Position numbers and translations under genes: made by a program. Of a stretch of DNA of 64,000 bases, positions 21,397 through 31,985 are shown piece after piece. The notes below the pieces were generated by a model. The model did not search any database. It had not been told where the DNA came from and was given only the letters and a program-made list of their open reading frames with translations. Numbering within the stretch: the stretch's first letter is position 1; each line of letters begins with the position of its first letter. The stretch is from NCBI RefSeq assembly GCF_902167145.1, contig NC_050097.1, positions 229,481,034 through 229,545,033 of the forward strand, given 5' to 3'. The stretch comes from Zea mays. Lineage: Eukaryota > Streptophyta > Magnoliopsida > Poales > Poaceae.

Positions 21397-23101
21397 TTAA
21401 GAGTAGAAGTGACGTAGTTGTTGGATGTTCCAAGCGTTACTGTAGACTTCGCCTCGATCGTTGGCCAGCTTGTATGTCCCGGGCTTCAAAATCTTGGCGA
21501 TGACGAACGGCCCTTCCCAGGGAGGAGTAAGCTTTTGGCGCCCTCGGGCGTCTTGTCGCAGCTGAAGTACCAAATCTTCCACTTGGAAGCCTCGGGGCCG
21601 AACCCTTCGGGCGTGGTAGCGTCACAGAGACTGCTGATACCGCACCGAGTGTAGTAAGGCTATGTCCCGAGCCTCTTCCAGCTGGTCCAATGAATCCTCT
21701 CGACTGGTATGGTTGTTTTGGTCGTCGTATGCCTTTGTCCTCGGGGAACCGTATTCTAAGTCCATGGGTAAGATGGCCTCGGCCCCATAGACTTGAAAAA
21801 ATGGCGAGAAGCCCGTGGCCCGGCTCGGCGTCGTCCTCAGACTCCAAACCACCGAGGCCAGTTCTTTTATCCACCGCTTGCCAAACTTGTTGAGGTCGTT
21901 GTAGATCCTCGGCTTTAGTCCCTGCAAAATCATGCCATTGGCGCGCTCCACCTGCCCGTTTGTCATGGGATGAGCCACGGCGGCCCAGTCCACACGGATG
22001 TGGTGGCCTTCACAAAAGTCCAGAAACTTTTTCCTAGTGAACTGCGTGCCATTGTCGGTGATGATGGAGTTTGGGACCCCAAAGCGGTGGATGATATTTG
22101 TAAAGAACGCCACCGCCTGCTCGGACCCGATGCTGGTTAAGGGTCGGACTTCGATCCGCTTGGAGAATTTATCGATAGCGACCAGCAGGTGCGTGAAGCC
22201 CCCGGGTGCCTTCTGCAAGGGACCGACGAGGTCCAGACCCCACACGGCGAACGACCAAGTGATAGGTATTGTTTGGAGGGCCTGAGCGGGCAGGTGCGTC
22301 TGTCTTGCGTAGAATTGACACCCTCGGCAGGAGCGTACAATCCTAGTGGCGTCGGTCACCGCGGTCGCCCAATAGAAACCTTGTCAGAAAGCGTTTCCCA
22401 CGAGGGCTCGAGGTGCTGCATGGTGACCGCAAGCCCCCCGAGTGTATTTCCTATAATAGGTCTTGTCCTTGGGCGACGAATATGCATCGTTGGAGAATGC
22501 CCGAGGGGCTGTGGTGATACAGCTCTTTTTCATCACCCAGTAAAACGAACGACTTGGCGCGCCGAGCCAGTCGCCGAGCTTCGGCCTTGTCGAGGGGCAG
22601 CTCCCCTCGGAGGAGATATTCCAGGTATGGGGTCTGCCAGTTTAGGTTTGGTGTGACCCTGTTCTGCTCTATCTCGACGCACAGGGCCTCACCCTCAGTG
22701 GCCGAGGGTACCTCGGGCTGGGCCGAGGTCTCCTCGGGTTCGGGCGCGTCGTCGATTTTGATGGATGGTTGATATATGTCCCTAGAGAAGACGTTCGGGG
22801 GAACCGTCGTTCGCCCCGAGGCTATTTTCGCCAGCTCATCCGCGGTCTCGTTGTACCGTCGAGCAACATGGTTGAGCTCCAACCCATAGAACTTATCTTC
22901 CAAGCGCCGAACTTCGTCGCAGTAGGCCTCCATTTTTCGATCGCGGCAGTGAGAGTTCTTCATGACTTGGTCAATAACGAGCTGCGAGTCGCCACGAGCG
23001 TCGAGGCGCCGAACCCCTAGCTCGACGGCAATGCACAATCCATTAACCAAAGTCTCGTACTCGGCCACATTGTTTGATGCCGGAAAATGGAGGCGCAGTA
23101 C
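21397..23101 (-). pseudogene. Element C pol, 3' part: second RNase H and integrase
   Basis: Minus strand. It begins in the second RNase H at the D insertion (RLHFPASNNVAEYE, then GDSQLVIDQVMKNS, supplying catalytic Glu and Asp). A linker follows, then a His/Cys-rich integrase N terminus (SCRGCQFYARQTH) and the DDE core with LDLVGP, ITDNGTQF and NGQVERANG all intact. Next come PFFQVYGAEA and an SH3-like tail PPWEGPFVIAKIL ending NAWNIQQLRHFYS at 21397. A TGA at 21622-21624 (in place of an Arg codon) separates core and tail. The frame changes between 22360 and 22450. Integrase would insert the cDNA; the copy is disabled by the stop and frameshift. Confidence 0.9.
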
Positions 23102-24323
23102 TGAGAGCACCTAGAGGGGGGGTGAATAGGTGATCCTGTAAAACTTGAAAACTTAAGCCACAAAAACTTGGTTAAGCGTTAGCACAGTAAATGCCAAGTG
23201 GCTAGAGAGGAGTCTCAGCAAAACACAATAACCACAAGAAATCAATCACAGAGATGGCACGGTGGTTATCCCGTGGTTCGGCCAAGACCAACGCTTGCCT
23301 ACTCCACGTTGTGGCGTCCCAACGGACGAGGGTTGCAATCAACCCCTCTCAAGCGGTCCAAAGACCCACTTGAATACCACGGTGTTTTGCTTGCTTTTCT
23401 CAATCCCGTTTGCGAGGAATCTCCACAACTTGGAGCCTCTCGCCCTTACACTTGAAGTTCTCAAAAAAGCACAGGCAAGGGAGGATTAGCAACACACACA
23501 AGACACAAGAATCAGAGTGTCAACACGCACACAAGTCGCAACAAGAGCTCGCAACACAACTCAATGAGTTCACAACTCCACTAGAGCTCTATATGCTATC
23601 ACAATGAAACAAATGCGCGGAATCGAGGTCTTGGTGCTTAGAAATGTTGTAGGAATGCTTGGTATAATTCCTCCATGCGCCTAGGGGACCCTTTTATAGC
23701 CCCAAGGCAGCTAGGAGCCGTTGAGAGCATTCTAGGAAGGCTGATCTTGCCTTCTGTCGACTGGTGCACCGGACAGTCCGGTGCACACCGGACACTGTTC
23801 GGTGCCCGATTTCCTTCCAAAAATGGCGCAGTCGACCGTTGGCAGCCCGAGAGCCGTTGGCGCACCGGACATGTCCGGTGCACACCGGACAGTCCGGTGC
23901 CCCCTTCTAGACGTTGGCTCGGCCACGTGTCCCGCGCATATTGCGCGGCCGACCGTTGGCCCGGCCGACCGTTGGCTCACCAGACAGTCCGATGAATTAT
24001 AGTCGTACGTCGCCGATGAATTCCCGAGAGCGACGAGTTCGCCTGTGAACGGCCCACCGGACAGTCCGGTGCACCACCGGACAGTCCGGTGCTCCCAGAC
24101 TGAGCAGAAACTGGCTGCTCGAGCCAAGACATTTTCAATTGGATTTTTCCTGTTTCCAACACTTAGACACAATACATTAGTCCATAAAACAATGTACTAA
24201 GTTTGAGAAACATACCTTTATCCTTGATTTGTACTTTGTCCACCATTTTACACTTAGGCACTTGTGTTGGGCACTAAATCACCAAAATACTTAGAAATGG
24301 CCTAAGAGCACATTTCCCTTTCA
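23102..24323 (-). repeat. Element D 3' LTR (left)
   Basis: Pairs with 30774-31980. Contains CACCGGACAGTCCGGTG palindromes (about 23766-24092) and, on the minus strand, a TATA-like GCTATAAAAG at 23691-23700. Confidence 0.93.
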
Positions 24324-25111
24324 ATCTCCCCTTTTTTGGTGATTTATGCCAACACAACATAAAGCAAGTAGAACAAGTGCAAAATCAATTCAAATAAGAA
24401 CCCAAAATTGTTTTGATTCAATTTTGACATATATGGATCATCCTTTGCCACCACTTGGTTTGTTTTTGCAAATCAACCTCAAATTTCTATCTCTAAGTCA
24501 AACACACTAGTTAAAACATAAGGAGAGTCATTCCAAGAGAAATTGAGTCAAGATTCAAAAACTCCCCCTTTTTCCCATAATCAACATTTCTCCCCACAAG
24601 AGGCCAACTTTTGACATAAGAGACAACAAAAGAGTTTTGACAAACCAAAAGCTCTAATCTACTATTTTCAAAATTTCTCAAGTGGTAGCTGATCCATCTA
24701 TTGCTTTGGCCTTTATTTTCTCCCCCTTTGGCATCAAGCACCAAAACGGGATCAATCTTGGCCCGTTAACCACATTGCCTCACCAAAATCTTCAAATGAG
24801 AACACAAAGGCAATAAGAGGACGTGAGATAAACTTGGAATTAGTTACCCTCTCATCGGAGTGCAGTGGAAGTCTTTCATGGTCCAAGTCCACCTTTTCCC
24901 TTTCAAAACTCCTTTGAGACTAAATCAAGAAAACTCAAGCAAATGGTTAGTCTCAAAGGGTCAAGTTGTAGCACAACTCCCCCTATATATGTGCATCACT
25001 TGCACAAGGACTTGTGAGGTCCGGGAAGTGATTGTACAACTTGAGCACCATAGTGAGCAACAACATGCATAAGGAACATGATCAAAGGCATAAACACATG
25101 TATGCTATAAA
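24324..25111 (-). other. Element D 3' noncoding region with multiple polypurine tracts
   Basis: No gene. Read on the minus strand it shows repeated tracts such as AAAGGGGGAGAAAA (about 24715-24730), AAAAAGGGGGAG (about 24560), a tract near 24980, and the terminal AAAAAAGGGGAGAT at 24324-24337 abutting the LTR. Confidence 0.8.
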
Positions 25112-28100
25112 TCAATCCAAGTTCCGCGAATCTAGGATATTTAGCTCACTACGCAGCCTGCAAAAGGTCTTTTCATCTAAAGGCTTAGTGAAGATATCGG
25201 CTAGCTGGTTCTCGGTGCTAACATGAAACACTTCGATATCTCCCTTTTGCTGGTGGTCTCTCAAAAAGTGATGCCGGATGTCAATGTGCTTTGTGCGGCT
25301 GTGCTCAACAGGATTTTCCGCTATTCGGATAACACTCTCATTGTCACATACTCACATAGGAGTGGGACTTTGCTCAGATTGTAGCCAAAGTCCCGGAGGG
25401 TTTGCCTCATCCAAAGTAGTTGCGCGCAACACTGTCCTGCGGCAACATACTCGGCCTCAGCGGTGGATAGGGCAACGGAGGTTTGTTTCTTAGAGTTCCA
25501 CGACACCAGGGACCTTCCTAAGAATTGGCACGTCCCTGATGTACTCTTCCTATCGACCTTACATCCAGCATAGTCGGAATCTGAACATCCAATCAAGTCA
25601 AAGTTAGACCCCTTTGGATACCATATCCCGAAGCAAGGAGTAGCGACTAAATATCGAAGAATTCGCTTCACAGCCACTAAGTGACACTCCTTAGGATCGG
25701 ATTGAAATCTAGCACACATGCATACGCTAAGCATAATATCCGGTCTACTAGCACACAAATAAAGTAAAGACCCTATCATAGACCGGTATGCTTTTTGATC
25801 AACGGACTTACCTCCTTTGTTGAGGTCGGTGTGTCCGTCAGTTCCCATCGGCGTCTTTGCGGGCTTGGCGTCCTTCATCCCAAACCGCTTTAGCAAGTCC
25901 TGCGTGTACTTCGTTTGGGAGATGAAAGTGCCGTCCTTGAGTTGCTTCACTTGGAACCCAAGGAAGTAGTTCAACTCGCCCATCATCGACATCTCGAATT
26001 TCTGCGTCATTACCCTGCTAAACTCTTCACAAGACTTTTGATTAGTAGAACCAAATATTATGTCATCGACATAAATTTGGCACACAAAAAGATCATCATC
26101 GCAAGTCTTAGTAAAAAGAGTTGGATCGGCTTTCCCGACCTTGAAAGCATTAGCAATTAAAAAGTCTCTAAGGCATTCATACCATGCTCTTGGGGCTTGC
26201 TTAAGTCCATAGAGCGCCTTAGAGAGCTTACACACGTGGTCGGGGTACCGTTCATCCTCGAAGCCAGGGGGTTGCTCCACGTACACCTCCTCTTTGATCG
26301 GCCCGTTGAGGAAAGCGCTCTTCACATCCATTTGATACAACCTGAAAGAATGGTGAGCAGCATATGCTAGCAAAATACGAATTGATTCTAGCCTAGCCAC
26401 AGGAGCGAACGTCTCCTCAAAGTCCAAACCTGCGACTTGGGCATAACCTTTTGCCACAAGTCGAGCCTTGTTCCTTGTCACCACCCCATGCTCGTCCTGT
26501 TTGTTGCGGAATACCCACTTGGTTCCCACAACATTTTGCTTGGGACGAGGCACCAGCGTCCAAACTTCATTGCGCTTGAAGTTGTTGAGTTCCTCCTGCA
26601 TGGCCAACACCCAGTCCGGATCTAGCAAGGCCTCTTCTACCCTGAAAGGCTCAATAGAAGAGACAAAGGAGTAATGCTCACAAAAATTAACTAATTTTGA
26701 ACGAGTAGTTACTCCCTTGCTAATATCACCCAATATTTGGTCGACGGGATGATCCCTTTGAATCGTCGCTCGAACTTGGGTTGGAGGTGCCTGAGGTGCT
26801 TCTTCCTCTTCAACTTGAACATCTTGTGCTCCCCCTTGATCATGCGCCTCCACTTGAGGTACCTGTTCGTCATCTTGGGTTGGGGGAAGCACCATAGTTG
26901 AGGAAGATGGTTGATCTTGCTCCAATTGTTCCTAAGGCCGTACATCTCCAATCGCCATGGTGCGTATCGCGGCCGTTGGAACGTCTTCTTCATCTACATC
27001 ATCAAGATCAACAACTTGCTCTCTTGGAGAGCCATTAGTCTCATCAAATACAACGTCGCTAGAGACTTCAACCGAACCCGATGATTTGTTGAAGACCCTA
27101 TACGCCTTTGTATTTGAATCATAACCTAATAAAAACCCTTCTACAGCTTTGGGAGCAAATTTAGAAGATCTACCTTTCTTCACAAGAATATAACACTTGC
27201 TCCCAAATACACGAAAATAAGACACATTGGGTTTGTTACCAGTTACCAGCTCATATGAAGTCTTTTTGAGGAGGCGGTAAAGGTAGACCCTGTTGATGGC
27301 GTGGCAAGCCGTGTTCACGGCTTCCAACCAAAAACGCTCGGGGGTCTTGAACTCTCCAAGCATAGTCCTTGCCATATCAATGAGCGTCCTGTTCTTCCTC
27401 TCTACCACACCATTTTGCTGAGGTGTGTAGGGAGCGGAGAACTCGTGCTTGATCCCCTCCTCTTCAAGGAACTCCTCCACTTGAAGATTCTTGAATTCGG
27501 ACCCGTTGTTGCTTCTTATCTTCTTCACCTTGAGCTCAAACTCATTTTGAGCTCTCCTTAGAAAGCGCTTGAGGGACCCTTGGGTTTCAGACTTATCCTG
27601 CAAAAAGAACACCCAAGTGAAGCGGGAAAAGTCATCAACAATAACTAGACCATACTTACTTCCTCCTATGCTCAGATAGGCGACGGGTCCGAAGAGGTCC
27701 ATATGCATCAGCTCCAGAGGTCTTGAAGTGGTCATCACATTCTTGCTGTGATGTGCTCCTCCCACTTGTTTACCTGCTTGACAAGCTGCACAAGGTCTAT
27801 CTTTTTCGAATTGCACGTTAGTCAAACCTATCACGTGTTCTCCCTTTAGAAGCTTGTGAAGGTTCTTCATCCCCACATGTGCTAAGCGGCGATGCCACAA
27901 CCAACCCATGCTAGTCTTAGCAATTAAGCATGCATCTAGACCGGCCTCCTCTTTTGCAAAATCAACTAAATAAAGTTTGCCGTCTAGTACACCCTTAAAA
28001 GCTAGTGAACCATCACATCTTCTAAAGACAGACACATCTACATTTGTAAATAAACAATTATATCCCATATTACATAATTGACTGACAGATAGTAAATTAT

Positions 28101-28326
28101 ATCCAAGAGACTCAACTAAAAACACATTAGAGATAGAGTGCTCATTTGATATTGCAATCTTGCCTAAACCTTTCACCTTGCCTTGGTTCCCATCACCGAA
28201 TATGATTGAATCTTGGGAATCCTTATTCTTGACGTAGGAGGTGAACATCTTCTTTTCCCCCGTCATATGGTTCGTGCATCCGCTGTCGATAATCCAGCTT
28301 GAACCCTCGGATGCATAAACCTGCAA
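25112..28326 (-). pseudogene. Element D pol: protease, integrase, RT, RNase H; one stop, one frameshift
   Basis: Minus strand from the gag-pol junction. Protease DSGCTNHMTG is near 28280; GAG-pre-integrase LAHVGMKNLHKLL; integrase MDLFGP, then RSNNGSEF where Asn replaces the second catalytic Asp seen in B and E (SDNGTEF), and NGVVERK with intact Glu. An in-frame TAG at 26932-26934 precedes the acidic linker. RT follows with [12 protein letters not shown] and YVDDIIFGS, then RNase H DSDYAG and TAEAEY. Near 25351-25358 an 8-bp duplication (CTCACATA) shifts the frame inside RNase H; the original end LNILDSRNLD with TGA at 25112-25114 is still readable in the other frame. Confidence 0.92.
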
Positions 28327-28333
28327 GGCAAAT

Positions 28334-30724
28334 TTAGGCTTGGGTCTTAGGTACCCAACTCTTGTTGGGTCCTACAAGGTTAGTCACAATTGTCTTAGGG
28401 ACCCAAATGCAAGTTTTATCACCCTTGCATTTTGCCCCTAATTTCCTAGCAACTATCTTCCTATCCTTTCTACAAATAGCAAAGGAAGCATTTAAAGCAT
28501 GATAAATTGTAGAGGGTCCATTCATAACTTTCCTTGGAACATGAACAATATTCTTTCTAGGCACATGATGAATATTTTTCCTAGGCATATTTCTACCATG
28601 CATATAGGAAGAACTGGGAGCAAACATAGCATAAGAATCATAGGCATGTGAATCAAAAGCATTACAACTCCTATGAGACTGTCTTTTATCATTGTACATA
28701 AAAGCATGGTTCTTTTTAGTACTACTTGCCATAGGGGCCTTCCCTTTCTCCTTGGCGGAGATGGGAGCCTTATGGCTTGTTAAGTTCTTGGCTTCCCTCT
28801 TGAAGCCAAGCCCATCCTTAATTGAGGGGTGTCTACCAATCGTGTAGGCATCCCTAGCAAATTTTAGTTTATCAAAATCACTTTTGCTAGCCTTAAGTTG
28901 GGCATTAAGACTAGCCATTTCATCATTTAACTTTGCAATAGAAGCTATGTGTTCACTACAAGCATCAATATCAAAATCTTTACATCTATTGCAAATAACA
29001 ACATTTTCTACACAAGTTGTTGATTTACTAGCTATTTCTAACTTAGCATTCAAATCATCATTAATGCTCCTTAAGCTAGAAATTGTCTCATGGCAAGAAG
29101 ATAATTCACAAGAAAGCATTTCATTTCCCTTAACTTCTAAGGCATGAGATTTTTGTGCTTCTACAAATTTGTCATGTTCTTCATACAACAAGTCCTCTTG
29201 TTTTTCTAAAAGCCTATTCTTATCATTCAAGGCATCAATTAATTCATTAATTTTATCTACCTTGGTTCTATCTAGGCCCTTAAATAAACATGAATAATCT
29301 ATTTCATCCTCATCACTAGATTCGTCCTCACTTGAAGAAGCATAAGTAGAGTTTCGAGTACATACCTTCTTCTCCCTTGCCATAAGGCATGTGTGACGCT
29401 CGTTGGGGAAGAGGGATGACTTGTTGAAGGCGGTGGCGGCGAGTCCTTCATTGTCGGAGTCGGACGAGGAGCTATCTGAATCACACTCCTTGCCAAGATG
29501 TGCTTCGCCCTTTGCCTTCTTATAGTTCTTCTTCTTCTCCCTCTTGTTCCCTTGATCCTGATCACTATCATTGTCTGGACAGTTAGCAATAAAATGACCA
29601 ATCTTACCGCATTTGAAGCATGAGCGCTTCCCCTTGGCTTTGGTCTTGCTTGGCTGTCCCTTGCGTCCCTTAAGCGCTGTCTTGAAGCGCTTGATGATGA
29701 GGGCCATTTCTTCATCGTTTAGCCCTGCCGCCTCAACTTGCGTTACCTTGCTAGGTAACGCCTCCTTGCTCCTTGTTGCCTTGAGAGCAATGGGTTGAGG
29801 CTCATGGATTGGACCGTTCAACGCGTCGTCCACGTACCTCGCCTCCTTGATCATCATTCGCCCGCTTACGAATTTTCCAAGGACTTCTTCGGGCGACATT
29901 TTGGTGTACCTGGGATTCTCATGAATATTATTCACCAAATGAGGATCAAGAATGGTAAAGGACCTTAGCATCAGTCGGACAACGTCGTGGTCCGTCCATC
30001 GTGTGCTTCCGTAGCTCCTTATTTTGTTGATAAGGGTCTTGAGCCGATTGTATGTTTGGGTTGGCTCCTCGCCCCTTATCATCGCGAACCGTCCAAGCTC
30101 GCCCTCCACCAACTCCATCTTGGTGAGCAAGGTGACGTCGTTCCCCTCATGAGAAATCTTGAGGGTGTCCCAGATCTGCTTGGCATTGTCCAAGCCGCTC
30201 ACTTTATGGTACTCGTCCCTGCACAAGGAGGCTAACAACACAGTAGTGGCTTGTGCATTTCTATGAATTTGTTCATTAATGAAAATAGGACTGTCCGAGC
30301 TATTGAACTTCATTCCACTTTCCACAATCTCCCATATGCTCGGATGGAGAGAGAACAGGTGACTACGCATTTTGTGGCTCCAAAATCTGTAGTCCTCTCC
30401 ATCAAAGTGAGGAGGTTTGCCAAGTGGAATGGAGAGCAAAGGAGTATTTGTACTTTGCGGAATACGAGAGTAGTCAAAAGAAAAGTTCGAATTAACCGGT
30501 TTTCTTTTCTCGTAGTCGTTGTGGTCGTCGTCCTTTTGGGAAGAGGTAGACTCATCGCTGTCGTCGTAGTAGACAATTTCCTTGATGCGCCTTGTCTTCT
30601 TCTTCTTCCCATCTTTCCGTCTATGGCCCGAGCCCGAGTCGGTAGGCTTGTCATCCTTCGGCTCATTGACGAAAGACTCCTTCTCTTTGTCGTTGATCAC
30701 GATTCCCTTCCCCTTAGGATCCAT
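28334..30724 (-). CDS. Element D gag, intact 796-aa ORF
   Basis: ATG at 30722-30724 (MDPKGKGIVINDKEKE) to TAA at 28334-28336. Order: charged N terminus, UBN2/copia gag core (PLLSIPLGKPPHFDGEDYRFWS), lysine-rich KGRKGQPSKTKAKGKR, CCHC knuckle CFKCGKIGHFIANC, acidic serine patches, and a long coiled-coil rich in Leu, Asn and Lys with a CNRCKDFD cysteine motif. It ends in a basic tail (WVPKTQA). It has no stop or frameshift, unlike gag of B and E, so D could still supply particles. Pol begins a few bases after the gag stop in another frame. Confidence 0.93.
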   Translation of the reverse strand: MDPKGKGIVINDKEKESFVNEPKDDKPTDSGSGHRRKDGKKKKTRRIKEIVYYDDSDESTSSQKDDDHNDYEKRKPVNSNFSFDYSRIPQSTNTPLLSIPLGKPPHFDGEDYRFWSHKMRSHLFSLHPSIWEIVESGMKFNSSDSPIFINEQIHRNAQATTVLLASLCRDEYHKVSGLDNAKQIWDTLKISHEGNDVTLLTKMELVEGELGRFAMIRGEEPTQTYNRLKTLINKIRSYGSTRWTDHDVVRLMLRSFTILDPHLVNNIHENPRYTKMSPEEVLGKFVSGRMMIKEARYVDDALNGPIHEPQPIALKATRSKEALPSKVTQVEAAGLNDEEMALIIKRFKTALKGRKGQPSKTKAKGKRSCFKCGKIGHFIANCPDNDSDQDQGNKREKKKNYKKAKGEAHLGKECDSDSSSSDSDNEGLAATAFNKSSLFPNERHTCLMAREKKVCTRNSTYASSSEDESSDEDEIDYSCLFKGLDRTKVDKINELIDALNDKNRLLEKQEDLLYEEHDKFVEAQKSHALEVKGNEMLSCELSSCHETISSLRSINDDLNAKLEIASKSTTCVENVVICNRCKDFDIDACSEHIASIAKLNDEMASLNAQLKASKSDFDKLKFARDAYTIGRHPSIKDGLGFKREAKNLTSHKAPISAKEKGKAPMASSTKKNHAFMYNDKRQSHRSCNAFDSHAYDSYAMFAPSSSYMHGRNMPRKNIHHVPRKNIVHVPRKVMNGPSTIYHALNASFAICRKDRKIVARKLGAKCKGDKTCIWVPKTIVTNLVGPNKSWVPKTQA

Positions 30725-30759
30725 CTCTTCTAGCGATTAGTCCCTTTGTGAAGAGAACG

Positions 30760-30771
30760 GCTCTGATACCA
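30760..30771 (-). other. Primer-binding site of D (initiator Met tRNA type)
   Basis: TGGTATCAGAGC on the minus strand, two bases from the 5' LTR, as in B. Confidence 0.9.
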
Positions 30772-30773
30772 AT

Positions 30774-31980
30774 TGAGAGCACCTAGAGGGGGGGTGAATA
30801 GGTGATTCTGTAAAACTTGAAAACTTAAGCCACAAAAACTTGGTTAAGCGTTAGCACAGTAAATGCCAAGTGGCTAGAGAGGAGTCTCAACAAAACACAA
30901 TAACCACAAGAAATCAATCATAGAGATGGCACGGTGGTTATCCCGTGGTTCGGCCAAGACCAACGCTTGCCTACTCCACGTTGTGGCGTCCCAACGGACG
31001 AGGGTTGCAATCAACCCCTCTCAAGTGGTCCAAAGACCCACTTGAATACCACGGTGTTTTGCTTGCTTTTCTCAATCCCGTTTGCGAGGAATCTCCACAA
31101 CTTGGAGCCTCTCGCCCTTACACTTGAAGTTCTCAAAGAAGCACAAAGCAAGGGAGGATTAGCAACGCACATAAGACACAAGAATCAGAGTGTCGACACG
31201 CACACAAGTCGTAACAAGAGCTCGCAACACAACTCAATGAGTTCACAACTCCACTAGAGCTCTATATGCTATCACAATGAAACAAATGCGCGGAATCGAG
31301 GTCTTGGTGCTTAGAAATGTTGTAGGAATGCTTGGTATAATTCCTCCATGCGCCTAGGGGACCCTTTTATAGCCCCAAGGCAGCTAGGAGCCGTTGAGAG
31401 CATTCTAGGAAGGCTGATCTTGCCTTCTGTCGACTGGTGCACCGGACAGTCCGGTGCACACCGGACACTGTCCGGTGCCCGATTTCCTTCCAAAAATGGC
31501 GCAGTCGACCGTTGGCAGCCCGAGAGCCGTTGGCGCACCGGACATGTCCGGTGCACACCGGACAGTCCGGTGCCCCCTTCTAGACGTTGGCTCGGCCACG
31601 TGCCCCGCGCAGATTGCGCGGCCGACCGTTGGCTCACCGGACAGTCCGGTGAATTATAGCCGTACGTCGCCGATGAATTCCCGAGAGCGACGAGTTCGCC
31701 TGTGAATGGCCCACCGGACAGTCCGGTGCACCACCGGACAGTCCGGTGCTCCTAGACTGAGCAGAAACTGGCTGCTCGAGCCAAGGCATTTTCAATTGGA
31801 TTTTTCCTGTTTCCAACACTTAGACACAATACATTAGTCCATAAAACAATGTACTAAGTTTGAGAAACATACCTTTATCCTTGATTTGTACTTTGTCCAC
31901 CATTTTACACTTAGGCACTTGTGTTGGGCACTAAATCACCAAAATACTTAGAAATGGCCTAAGAGCACAGTTCCCTTTCA
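30774..31980 (-). repeat. Element D 5' LTR (right)
   Basis: Direct repeat of 23102-24323. Palindrome array about 31440-31750; minus-strand TATA-like CTATAAAA at 31365-31372. Confidence 0.93.
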
Positions 31981-31985
31981 AGTAC

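Larger units (their letters stand above)
23102..31980 (-). mobile_element. Element D: Sirevirus (Opie/Ji-like) copia retrotransposon, youngest insertion
   Basis: An 8.9-kb element with TSD AGTAC (23097-23101 and 31981-31985) and LTRs starting TGAGAGCACC and ending CCCTTTCA. It sits inside the second RNase H domain of C, whose reading frame closes cleanly if D and one TSD are removed. Its LTR family differs from that of B, although the proteins are closely related. LTR copies differ by roughly two percent by eye plus small indels, including an extra 16-bp GGCCGACCGTTGGC-type unit near 23940-23970 in the left LTR. Confidence 0.94.
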
